NCBI RefSeq assembly: GCF_016616885.1
Contig: NZ_CP067102.1
Span: forward strand, 6,600,501-6,664,500
Source of the DNA: Bradyrhizobium diazoefficiens
Lineage (GTDB): Bacteria > Pseudomonadota > Alphaproteobacteria > Rhizobiales > Xanthobacteraceae
DNA: 64,000 bases
Reading direction: 5' to 3'
Shown here: piece by piece, positions 1 to 7,850 of the stretch
How the letters are laid out: each line of letters opens with the position of its first letter
How positions within the stretch are numbered: position 1 is the stretch's first letter
Translations under genes and position numbers: made by a program
The notes under the pieces: model-generated
What the model saw: the letters and a program-made list of their open reading frames with translations, nothing else
What the model was told of the DNA's origin: nothing
Database searches by the model: none

Positions 1-458
1 AGATCGCGCAGAGCCGCGAATGGAATCACGACCAATCGCTCGATTGGCACCTGCTCGAATACAAATATCACTCTGGCATCCAGGCGCTGGTCCGCGACCT
101 CAACCGGCTTTATCGCGCGGTGCCGGCGCTGCACCAGATGGATTGCGATCAGGCTGGCTTCGAATGGGTGATCACGGATGACGCCAACCGCAACGTCTTC
201 GCCTGGCTGCGCAAGGGCTTTGACGAGCACGCGCGGTGTCTCGTCGTCGTGAACTTCTCGCCCAACGTCTATCGGAACTACCGCGTTCGCGTACCCTTTG
301 CCGGCAAGTGGAAAGAGGTATTCAATTCGGACTCCGCCCATTATGGCGGCACCAATGTCGGGAACATCGGCGAGGTCCAGACCGTTGACGGCAAGGCGCG
401 CGAGCTCCGCCTCACCATTCCGCCGCTCGCCGCGATCTTCCTCGTTCCGGAAAGCTGA
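1..458 (+). CDS. glgB: 1,4-alpha-glucan branching enzyme, C-terminal part (5' end outside window)
   Basis: The reading frame is open from base 3 and ends at the TGA at 456-458, giving the last 151 residues. The start of this fragment ([20 protein letters not shown]) matches the end of the GH13 barrel of GlgB, where the E-W-N and S-L-D-W-H-L-L segment is highly conserved. The rest is the C-terminal all-beta domain, ending near [13 protein letters not shown]. GlgB forms alpha-1,6 branches in cytoplasmic glycogen. It is the first visible gene of a glgB-glgX-treZ-treY series with only 3 bases before glgX, so co-transcription is very likely. The catalytic residues lie upstream of the window and cannot be checked. 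Confidence 0.93.
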   Translation, partial: IAQSREWNHDQSLDWHLLEYKYHSGIQALVRDLNRLYRAVPALHQMDCDQAGFEWVITDDANRNVFAWLRKGFDEHARCLVVVNFSPNVYRNYRVRVPFAGKWKEVFNSDSAHYGGTNVGNIGEVQTVDGKARELRLTIPPLAAIFLVPES

Positions 459-461
459 CCG

Positions 462-2540
462 ATGCGCCTGACTGCTGGATCGCCCGCACGCCTCGGTGCA
501 AGCTGGGACGGACGCGGCACCAATTTCGCGCTGTTCTCCGCCAATGCCGAGAGGATCGAGCTGTGCCTGTTCGACGGCCAGGGCCGCCGCGAGCTCGAGC
601 GCATCGAGCTGCCGGAGCGCACCGAGGACGTCTGGCACGGCTATCTCAACGATGTCTCGCCGGGCCAGCTCTACGGCTATCGTGTGCACGGCCCTTACGA
701 GCCCGAGCACGGCCACCGCTTCAACGCCAACAAGCTGTTGCTCGACCCCTACGCCAAGCGACTGTCGGGGCGGCTGGTCTGGAGTGACGCGCATTTCGCT
801 TATCGCACCGGTTCGGCGCGCGAGGATCTGTCGTTCGACCGGCGCGACAACGCGCGCGGCATGCCCAAGGCCGTGGTGGTCGACGAGACCTTCAACTGGG
901 GCCGGCGCGAGATCCGGCCCAACATTCCCTGGGAAGACACCATCATCTACGAGGCCCATGTCAAGGGACTGACGCAGAAGCGCGACGACGTGCCGCCGAA
1001 TTTGCGCGGCACCTATGGCGGCCTGTCGTCGCCGGCGATAATCGAGCATCTAAAGAAGCTCGGCGTCACGACCGTCGAACTGTTGCCGATCCACAGCTTC
1101 GTCGACGATCGCATACTGGTGGAGAAGAAGCTCGCCAATTACTGGGGCTACAACACACTGTCCTTCTTTGCGCCCGAGCCGCGCTACGCCCAGGACAACG
1201 CGCTCGATTCCTTCCGCACCACGGTGGCGCGCCTGCACGATGCTGGCATCGAAGTGATGCTCGACGTCGTCTACAACCACACCGCCGAGGGCAACCATCT
1301 CGGACCGACGCTGTGCTACCGCGGCATCGACAACGCTTCCTATTACTGGCTGAACCGCGAGAACCCGCGCTACTATGACGACTTCACCGGCTGCGGCTCG
1401 TCGGTGAACTTGGCCCATCCGCGCGTGCTGCAGATGGTGATGGATTCGCTGCGCTACTGGGTCGAGGTCTGCCATGTCGACGGATTCCGCTTCGACCTTG
1501 CCACTACTCTCGCACGGGGCCCGAACGGATTTGACCGCGGCATCTCGTTTCTCACGGCGATCCGGCAGGATCCGGTGCTGGCGACCGTCAAGCTCGTCGC
1601 CGAGCCGTGGGACCTTGGGCTTGGCGGCTACCAGGTCGGCGCATTCCCCTCGCAATGGTCGGAGTGGAACGACCGCTATCGCAGCGCCATGCGTCGCTAC
1701 TGGAGCGGCGAAGGCAGCCTGATCGGCGACATTTCCAGCCGCATGACGGCGTCCTCCGACCTGTTCAACCATGACGGACGGCGGCCGCGCGCCAGCATCA
1801 ACCACATCACCGTGCATGACGGGTTCACGCTCGCCGACCTCTTCAGCTACAACGAGAAGCACAACGAGGCCAACGGCGAGGACAATCGCGACGGCTCCAA
1901 CGACAACCACAGCAACAATTGCGGCGTCGAGGGCCCGACCGACGATCCGAACATCCTCAGCCTGCGCCGACAGCTTCGCAAGAACGTGCTGGCCTGCCTC
2001 ATGCTGGCGCAGGGCATTCCGCTGATCCTCGCCGGTGACGAGGTCGGCAACACGCAGTCCGGCAACAACAACGCCTATTGCCAGGACAACGAGGTGGGCT
2101 GGGTCGGCTGGGACAATCTTGGCAAGGACGGCGACGACATGGTCGATTTCGTCTCAGGTCTCGCCGACATTCGCCGCCGCTTCTCGCAGCTTCGCAGCCA
2201 TCGCTGGCTGGATGGCCGGCCGAAAGACGGCATCTCCTACGGCGCGTTGTGGCTGACGCCTGCCGGCGACGAGATGACGGAAAACGACTGGAAATTCCCG
2301 GAGGGGCGGTTTCTCTCTTATGTGATGGGGCCGATGGAACCGCGCAGCGCGGCGATCTTTATCGTATTGAACGCCGCCCCCGAAGAGATCGCATTCAAAT
2401 TGCCCAAAATGCCCGAATACAAAAGCTGGCAGCAGATCCTCAACACGACGGATGCCAAGCTGAACAGCGTTGATTTCCTGCCCGGAAGCGACAGCAAGGC
2501 GCCGCCGCGCTCCGTGCTCGCCTTCGCGGGGGCGCTATGA
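462..2540 (+). CDS. glgX: glycogen debranching enzyme GlgX/TreX (isoamylase type, GH13)
   Basis: A 692-aa protein of normal length for GlgX/TreX. It hydrolyses alpha-1,6 branches of glycogen to release linear maltooligosaccharides. The N-terminal CBM48-like domain (about residues 5-100; GASWDGRGTNFALFSANAER) precedes the GH13 barrel. Visible catalytic motifs are VDGFRFDLATTL (nucleophile Asp), LVAEPWDLG (acid/base Glu) and ITVHDGFTLADL (transition-state Asp). NEKHNEANGEDNRDGSNDNH is the usual GlgX signature. The ATG lies 3 bases after the glgB stop, and the stop overlaps treZ by 4 bases (ATGA). Linked to treZ and treY, its job is probably to feed them debranched chains, as TreX does. Confidence 0.96.
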   Translation: MRLTAGSPARLGASWDGRGTNFALFSANAERIELCLFDGQGRRELERIELPERTEDVWHGYLNDVSPGQLYGYRVHGPYEPEHGHRFNANKLLLDPYAKRLSGRLVWSDAHFAYRTGSAREDLSFDRRDNARGMPKAVVVDETFNWGRREIRPNIPWEDTIIYEAHVKGLTQKRDDVPPNLRGTYGGLSSPAIIEHLKKLGVTTVELLPIHSFVDDRILVEKKLANYWGYNTLSFFAPEPRYAQDNALDSFRTTVARLHDAGIEVMLDVVYNHTAEGNHLGPTLCYRGIDNASYYWLNRENPRYYDDFTGCGSSVNLAHPRVLQMVMDSLRYWVEVCHVDGFRFDLATTLARGPNGFDRGISFLTAIRQDPVLATVKLVAEPWDLGLGGYQVGAFPSQWSEWNDRYRSAMRRYWSGEGSLIGDISSRMTASSDLFNHDGRRPRASINHITVHDGFTLADLFSYNEKHNEANGEDNRDGSNDNHSNNCGVEGPTDDPNILSLRRQLRKNVLACLMLAQGIPLILAGDEVGNTQSGNNNAYCQDNEVGWVGWDNLGKDGDDMVDFVSGLADIRRRFSQLRSHRWLDGRPKDGISYGALWLTPAGDEMTENDWKFPEGRFLSYVMGPMEPRSAAIFIVLNAAPEEIAFKLPKMPEYKSWQQILNTTDAKLNSVDFLPGSDSKAPPRSVLAFAGAL

Positions 2541-4291
2541 GGCCATCCTTCGGGGCGAAGCCGACCAAGGACGGCGTGTCGTTCCGTTTGTGGGCGCCGG
2601 GTGCGCGTCGTGTCGATCTCCTGCTCGACAGACGACGCGCCATGCAGCGCCGGCAGGATGGCTGGTATGTCGCCGAGATTGCCGGCCTGTCCGTCGGCAG
2701 CACCTACAAGTTTCGGATCGACGACGAGATCGACGTGCCTGATCCCGCGTCGGCGTTCCAGCCCGAGGACGTGTTCGGTCCGAGCGAGGTGATCGATCAC
2801 GACCGCTTCGCGTGGCGCGCGAAGGATTGGCGCGGCCGCCCCTGGGAAGAGACGGTGCTGATCGAGACCCATGTCGGCACCTTCACGCGTGATGGCACCT
2901 ATCGCGCCATGATCGACAAGCTCGATCATCTCGTCGCAACCGGCATCACCGCGCTCGAACTCATGCCATTGGCCGATTTCGCCGGCCGCCGCGGCTGGGG
3001 CTATGACGGCGTGCTCTGGTATGCGCCCGACAGCGCCTATGGCCGCCCGGAAGAGTTGAAGACGCTGATCGACGAAGCCCATCTGCGCGGGCTGATGGTG
3101 TTTCTGGACGTCGTCTACAATCACTTCGGTCCCGAAGGAAACTATCTCGGCCGCTACGCGCCGACCTTCTTCACCGACGCGCACACGCCCTGGGGCAGCA
3201 CGATCGACTATCGCGTGTCGCAGGTGCGGGCGTTCGCGGTCGAGAACGCGCTGTCCTGGCTCACCGACTATCGCTTCGACGGCTTGCGGCTGGATGCCGC
3301 CAACCACATCATGGCGATTCCCGGCGAGCAGTCGATGCTGCAGGACCTCAGTGCCGCCACCGGCGAGCTCGCCAAGGCCACCGGACGGCACATTCATCTC
3401 GTGCTGGAGAACGGCGACAACCAAGCCAGCCTGCTCGATGCCGCGCAGGAGCCGCCGAACGGCAAATATCGCGCGCAGTGGAACGACGACTACCACCACG
3501 CCTGGCATGTGATGCTGACCGGCGAGCTCGCCGGCTATTACGCGGACTATCAGACGCCGCGCATGGATCTGGCACGCGCGCTCGCCTCGGGTTTCATCTA
3601 CCAGGGCGAGATCTCGGAATTCTGGGGCAAGAAACCGCGCGGCGAGGCGAGCGGCGAGCTGCCGCCGGCCACCTTCGTCAACTTCCTGCAAAACCACGAC
3701 CAGATCGGCAACCGCCCGCTCGGCGACCGGCTCGAGAGCCTGGCATCGCCCCAGCAGATCGGGGCTGCGCTTGCGGTGACCCTGCTCGCGCCGATGGTGC
3801 CGATGCTGTTTCAAGGCGAGGAGTGGGGCTCAAAAATCCCGTTCCCGTTCTTCTGCGATTTCCAGGGTGGGCTCGCGGATGCCGTGCGCAAGGGGCGCAA
3901 GCAGGAATATGCCTGGGCCTACGAGAAGTACGGCGATGAGGTGCCGGACCCGCTCGATCCGGCCACGCCGCAATCGGCCGTGCTCGACTGGACCGGCCGC
4001 ACAGCGGCGCAGGATGCGCGGCTTGTGCTGGTGCGCGAGCTGCTCACGCTTCGCCGCAAGGAGATTGCGCCGCGGCTGAAGGGCGCGCGCTTCGGCGATG
4101 CCGCGGCGGCCGACGGCGGATTGCTCACCGCGCATTGGCGCATGGGTGACGGCACGACGCTGCACCTGACCGCCAATCTTTCGGACCACGAAATTACACA
4201 TTCCAGCAGCAATGCGGGCGCGCCGATCTGGGGTGGCTCAAGCGGCGACCAGCTTCCGCCCTGGTCGGTGATCTGGCATCTCGGAGGTTGA
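2537..4291 (+). CDS. treZ: malto-oligosyltrehalose trehalohydrolase
   Basis: A 584-aa GH13 enzyme that releases trehalose from maltooligosyltrehalose made by TreY. The N-terminal domain (FGAKPTKDGVSFRLWAPGAR) is the CBM48-type module of TreZ. Conserved barrel motifs are FLDVVYNHFGPEGNYLG, FDGLRLDAANHI (nucleophile Asp), HLVLENGDN (Glu) and NFLQNHDQIGNRPLGDRL (transition-state Asp). The QNHDQIGNR segment is characteristic of TreZ as against GlgB. The ATG overlaps the glgX stop by 4 bases, and the GGAGG ahead of treY lies inside the treZ end, so translation of the genes is coupled. The product is cytoplasmic, with no leader. Confidence 0.96.
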   Translation: MRPSFGAKPTKDGVSFRLWAPGARRVDLLLDRRRAMQRRQDGWYVAEIAGLSVGSTYKFRIDDEIDVPDPASAFQPEDVFGPSEVIDHDRFAWRAKDWRGRPWEETVLIETHVGTFTRDGTYRAMIDKLDHLVATGITALELMPLADFAGRRGWGYDGVLWYAPDSAYGRPEELKTLIDEAHLRGLMVFLDVVYNHFGPEGNYLGRYAPTFFTDAHTPWGSTIDYRVSQVRAFAVENALSWLTDYRFDGLRLDAANHIMAIPGEQSMLQDLSAATGELAKATGRHIHLVLENGDNQASLLDAAQEPPNGKYRAQWNDDYHHAWHVMLTGELAGYYADYQTPRMDLARALASGFIYQGEISEFWGKKPRGEASGELPPATFVNFLQNHDQIGNRPLGDRLESLASPQQIGAALAVTLLAPMVPMLFQGEEWGSKIPFPFFCDFQGGLADAVRKGRKQEYAWAYEKYGDEVPDPLDPATPQSAVLDWTGRTAAQDARLVLVRELLTLRRKEIAPRLKGARFGDAAAADGGLLTAHWRMGDGTTLHLTANLSDHEITHSSSNAGAPIWGGSSGDQLPPWSVIWHLGG

Positions 4292-4292
4292 T

Positions 4293-7079
4293 ATGCCGTC
4301 CGCGATTCCTCTCGCGACTTACCGGCTTCAGCTCACCGCGGATTTCGACTTCGACAAGGCCGTCGCAGTCGTGCCTTATCTCAAGGCGCTTGGGATCACG
4401 CATCTCTACGCCTCGCCAGTGATGAAGGCCCGCAAAGGCTCGACCCATGGCTACGACACCGTCGATCACAGCCAGTTCAATCCCGAACTCGGTGGCGAGG
4501 CTGGCTTTGCGCGGCTGAGCGACGCGCTCAGACAGCACGAGCTCGGCCTCATCATCGACTTCGTGCCCAACCACGTCGGCGTGCACTTTGCCGACAATCC
4601 CTGGTGGCTGGACGTGCTGGAATGGGGCCAGGCCTCGCCGCACGCGGTCTCGTTCGACATCGACTGGGATCTGCTGCCTTTCCGCGCACGCGGCGGGTTG
4701 CTGCTGCCGATCCTCGGCTCATCCTATGGCGAGGCGCTGGAGCGCGGCGAGATCGAGCTGCGCTACGATCCCGACGAGGGCAGTTTTTCCGCCTGGTATT
4801 TTGAGCACCGCCTGCCGATCGCGCCGGAGCGCTATGGCGAGATCCTGCGGATGATCGTGAAGGAAGCGGACGCTGCCGAGACCGCAGCCGGCAAACACCT
4901 GCTCTCGCTCGCTGCGCGCTACACAGGCCTGCGCCGACCGAACCGCAAGGAAGCTCCCGGCTTCAAGGCGGAGCTGAAGGAGATCGCAGGCAGCGCCGAC
5001 ATCATCACCCACGGCCTCGCCGCCTATCGCACGGCGAAAGATCGCCCGGCGCAAACGCTGGCGCTGCACCATCTGCTGGAGCGGCAGAACTACAAGCTTG
5101 GCCATTGGCGGCTGGCCTCCAGCGACATCAACTATCGCCGCTTCTTCGACGTCAACGGGCTCGCCGGCCTGCGCGTCGAGGATGCGAGCACCTTCGCGGC
5201 CACGCACCGGCTGGTGAAGCAGCTCGTCGCTGAGGGCAAGCTGCAGGGTATCCGCCTCGACCACATCGACGGCCTGCGCGATCCTGCGCAATATTGCCAG
5301 CGGCTGCGCCGGCTGGTTCGCGACGCACAAGGCAACACAAAGCCGTTCTACACCGTGATCGAAAAGATCCTGTGCGAGCACGAGCGCCTGCCGCACTTCG
5401 CCGGCGTCCAGGGCACCACCGGGTATGAGTGGATGAACGCCATCACGCAAGTGCTGGTCGACGCCAAGGGGCTGGATGCGCTGGACGAGACCTGGCGGCA
5501 GATCAGCAACAGGCCGCCGCGACTTAGCCCCTACGTCAAGGACGCCAAGCGGCGCGTGCTGGAGACGCTGCTCACCAGCGAATTCACCGTGCTGACCCGG
5601 CTGCTCGCCCGCATGGCCAATGGCCACTACTCGACCCGCGACTTTTCCGCCGACAGCTTGCGGCAGGCGCTGGAATTGTACGTGCTGCACTTTCCCGTCT
5701 ATCGCACCTATTTGACACATAGTGGCCCCACGGCGCTCGACCGAAAGCTGATCGACGACACCATCGAGCGCGCCCGCGCCGAATGGTTCGCTGCCGACGA
5801 AGGCATTTTCGACTTCCTGCGCGATGCGCTGACCATGGACCTGCTCAAGCCCGGTCGCCCGCCGCACAGCGCCCCGCGTGTCCGTCGTTTTGCGCTCAAG
5901 GTGCAGCAATTCACCGGGCCGATGATGGCGAAATCGCTGGAGGACACGGCCTTCTATCAATTCCACCGGCTGCTGGCGCTGAACGAGGTCGGCGGCGATC
6001 CCGCAAGCCACGGCCTCACCATTCCCGCCTTCCACGAGGCGATGCGGGCTCGCGCCAAGGAATGGCCGCAAGGGATGACGGCAACCGCCACCCACGACAC
6101 CAAGCGCGGCGAGGATGCGCGTGCACGGATCGCGGCGCTCAGCGAAATTCCCGGCGAATGGACCAGCGCGGTTTCGCGCTGGAAAGTGCTGAACGCGCCC
6201 CACCTTGCGCTTCATGGCAATCTGCGCGCGCCGTCGGCCACGTTCGAATACATGCTCTACCAGACCCTGCTCGGCGCCTGGCCGCTTCAAGGCGCGATCG
6301 ATGCCGGCTTTGTCGAGCGCATCCAGGCCTATGCGCTCAAGGCTGCGCGCGAGGGCAAGGAAGAGACGAGCTGGCTCAATCCGCATGAGGCGTATGAAGA
6401 CGGCATCAAGGGCTTCATCGAGAAAATTCTCGATCCCGCGTTGTCAGGCGACTTCCTGAACGCGCTGCAAACCCTCGCCCGCCGCGTCGCGCTGCTCGGG
6501 GCCCTGAACTCACTGAGCCAGTTGACGCTGAAGGCCACGCTGCCGGGCGTTCCCGATTTCTACCAGGGTACCGAATTCTGGGACCTGTCGCTGGTCGACC
6601 CCGACAACCGCCGCCCGGTGGATTTTGCCTTGCGGCAGGCGGCGCTGGGTCCGCTGGAAGCGCCGGACTGGAGCGGACTGATCAAGACCTGGCCGGACGG
6701 GCAGCTCAAGCTCGCCTGGACGCGGCGCCTCCTCAAGCTGCGCAACGAACTCGCTGACATCTTCGCACAAGGCCACTACCAGCCGCTCGACGTCCGTGGC
6801 GCGCATGCCGACCATGTCATCGCCTTCTCGCGCCGGCATGGGCGCGCTACCGCAATCGTCGTGGTCGGACGTCAGTTCGCTCCCTTCACGCAAGCGGGCC
6901 GGGAATGGCCCACGCTCGAAGGCCTTGACGCAACTGTCGACATCAGCGGCTACACCGCGCCGGATCTTGCGGGCAACGAATTGCCGCTCGCGCAGGCTTT
7001 CCGGGATTTTCCCGCTGCGGTCATCGAGGCCCGCGCGGCAAGCCCCATCAGGCCTCCGCGGCAACGCGTGGGCGCCTGA
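4293..7079 (+). CDS. treY: malto-oligosyltrehalose synthase
   Basis: A 928-aa intramolecular glucosyltransferase that turns the reducing end of a maltooligosaccharide into an alpha,alpha-1,1 linkage. The start ATYRLQLTADFDFDKAVAVV is the standard TreY N terminus, followed by the barrel motif VDHSQFNPELGG. IIDFVPNHVGV, GIRLDHIDGLRDPAQYC (nucleophile Asp), FYTVIEKIL (Glu) and TATHDTKRGEDARARI are TreY-specific catalytic-region motifs. The start is one base after the treZ stop, with GGAGG at the right distance. It is the last gene of the operon, because the next gene lies 3 bases away on the other strand. Trehalose made this way usually serves as an osmo- and desiccation protectant. Confidence 0.96.
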   Translation: MPSAIPLATYRLQLTADFDFDKAVAVVPYLKALGITHLYASPVMKARKGSTHGYDTVDHSQFNPELGGEAGFARLSDALRQHELGLIIDFVPNHVGVHFADNPWWLDVLEWGQASPHAVSFDIDWDLLPFRARGGLLLPILGSSYGEALERGEIELRYDPDEGSFSAWYFEHRLPIAPERYGEILRMIVKEADAAETAAGKHLLSLAARYTGLRRPNRKEAPGFKAELKEIAGSADIITHGLAAYRTAKDRPAQTLALHHLLERQNYKLGHWRLASSDINYRRFFDVNGLAGLRVEDASTFAATHRLVKQLVAEGKLQGIRLDHIDGLRDPAQYCQRLRRLVRDAQGNTKPFYTVIEKILCEHERLPHFAGVQGTTGYEWMNAITQVLVDAKGLDALDETWRQISNRPPRLSPYVKDAKRRVLETLLTSEFTVLTRLLARMANGHYSTRDFSADSLRQALELYVLHFPVYRTYLTHSGPTALDRKLIDDTIERARAEWFAADEGIFDFLRDALTMDLLKPGRPPHSAPRVRRFALKVQQFTGPMMAKSLEDTAFYQFHRLLALNEVGGDPASHGLTIPAFHEAMRARAKEWPQGMTATATHDTKRGEDARARIAALSEIPGEWTSAVSRWKVLNAPHLALHGNLRAPSATFEYMLYQTLLGAWPLQGAIDAGFVERIQAYALKAAREGKEETSWLNPHEAYEDGIKGFIEKILDPALSGDFLNALQTLARRVALLGALNSLSQLTLKATLPGVPDFYQGTEFWDLSLVDPDNRRPVDFALRQAALGPLEAPDWSGLIKTWPDGQLKLAWTRRLLKLRNELADIFAQGHYQPLDVRGAHADHVIAFSRRHGRATAIVVVGRQFAPFTQAGREWPTLEGLDATVDISGYTAPDLAGNELPLAQAFRDFPAAVIEARAASPIRPPRQRVGA

Positions 7080-7082
7080 CGC

Positions 7083-7400
7083 CTACTTTCCCTCGTCCTT
7101 GGTCAGCAGCAATTGCCCGCGCTTGCGGATCGTCGCCTGCGCCATCTCGGCAAAACGCTGCAACAGCCACGGCAGCACCACCTCGACCTTGACGTGGTCG
7201 TCGGCGACGTCGACCTGCCCCGTCGCGATCTGGCCGAGCGCGCGGATGCGAAAGGCCAGAGTGTCGCCGCTCCAGCGCTCCTCTTCGACCTGCATCACGG
7301 GAATGCTCGCTGCAGCGCGGCCAAGCCCGGTCTTGAGCCGCCGCGCAGCTTCCTCGCGGCCGAGATGATGCGGAATGGAAACGACAAGCGGTGCTGACAT
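7083..7400 (-). CDS. polyhydroxyalkanoic acid system (PHA_gran_rgn) family protein
   Basis: A 105-aa protein from the ATG at 7400; a GTG at 7430 would add ten residues. It begins MSAPLVVSIPHHLGREEAAR and continues with a segment around WSGDTLAFRIRALGQIATGQ, which fits the small family annotated as polyhydroxyalkanoic acid system protein. These proteins occur near PHA genes, but their biochemical role is unclear. No signal peptide or membrane segment is visible. It converges on treY with a 3-base gap, leaving no room for a separate terminator. The assignment rests on family resemblance; no PHA synthesis genes are in the window. Confidence 0.7.
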   Translation of the reverse strand: MSAPLVVSIPHHLGREEAARRLKTGLGRAAASIPVMQVEEERWSGDTLAFRIRALGQIATGQVDVADDHVKVEVVLPWLLQRFAEMAQATIRKRGQLLLTKDEGK

Positions 7401-7497
7401 GGTCTCGGGCCCGTGGTGGCTGATCCTCACATAGTCATGCCGGCCGGACGGTCAAAGGTTCCATGCAAGTTGGGACCTCTCGACCCGTTTCAAATCC

Positions 7498-7522
7498 GGA
7501 ACTTTAAAACATGCGGCAAGTT
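7498..7522 (+). promoter_or_regulatory. possible EcfG-type promoter of the DUF3309 gene
   Basis: GGAAC at 7498-7502 is followed after 16 bases by AGTT at 7519-7522. The alphaproteobacterial general-stress sigma factor EcfG prefers GGAAC, a 16-17 base spacer and then CGTT, so the -35 matches fully and the -10 matches three of four. The site lies about 60 bp ahead of the DUF3309 start. This is motif reading only. Confidence 0.3.
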
Positions 7523-7582
7523 GCCCCCGCACGACGGGACAGGTGCAACGACCCTTTCAACAAAGGGCTGGAGGAGACTAGC

Positions 7583-7747
7583 ATGTCTATCGGTACAATC
7601 ATTCTGATCATTTTGGTCATCGCGCTGCTCGGCGGCTTCAGCGGCATCGGCGGCGGTCCGTTCTACGGTACCGGCTATTACGGCGGTGGCGGCCTCGGGC
7701 TCGTCATCATCATTCTGCTGATCTTGCTGTTGATGGGGCGGATTTAG
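7583..7747 (+). CDS. DUF3309 family small hydrophobic protein
   Basis: A 54-aa protein starting MSIGTIILIILVIALLGGF, behind a strong GGAGGAGA ribosome binding site. It has a hydrophobic N-terminal helix, a glycine/tyrosine-rich centre (FYGTGYYGGGGLG) and a second hydrophobic helix ending LLLMGRI. This pattern is the DUF3309 family, common in proteobacteria and of unknown function. Two short membrane segments are likely. A longer in-frame ORF exists upstream, but the ATG with the good binding site is preferred. It stands alone between convergent neighbours, followed by a palindromic repeat that could stop transcription from both sides. Confidence 0.8.
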   Translation: MSIGTIILIILVIALLGGFSGIGGGPFYGTGYYGGGGLGLVIIILLILLLMGRI

Positions 7748-7759
7748 TCACGAGCACTT

Positions 7760-7850
7760 GTAGGGTGGGCAAAGGCGCAACCCGCCGTGCCCACCTTCTT
7801 CGCCACAGCAAATAAAGGTGGTGGGCACGCTTCCGCTTTGCCCACCCTAC
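7760..7850. repeat. palindromic intergenic repeat / likely bidirectional terminator
   Basis: Long inverted repeat. The left arm begins GTAGGGTGGGCAAAG at 7760, and the right arm ends CTTTGCCCACCCTAC at 7850, with a second pair GTGCCCACCTT / AAGGTGGTGGGCAC inside. It lies between the convergent DUF3309 and ligD genes. The ligD stop codon (7847-7849) sits inside its right arm. I recall GTAGGGTGGGCAAAG-type elements being common between genes in bradyrhizobia. Confidence 0.8.

Noticed and set aside
2318..3814. Minus-strand frame of about 498 codons opposite glgX/treZ
   Set aside because: Antisense shadow of treZ; composition is artefact-like and no motif is present.
4719..6386. Minus-strand frame of about 555 codons opposite treY
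   Set aside because: Antisense shadow of a confidently identified gene.
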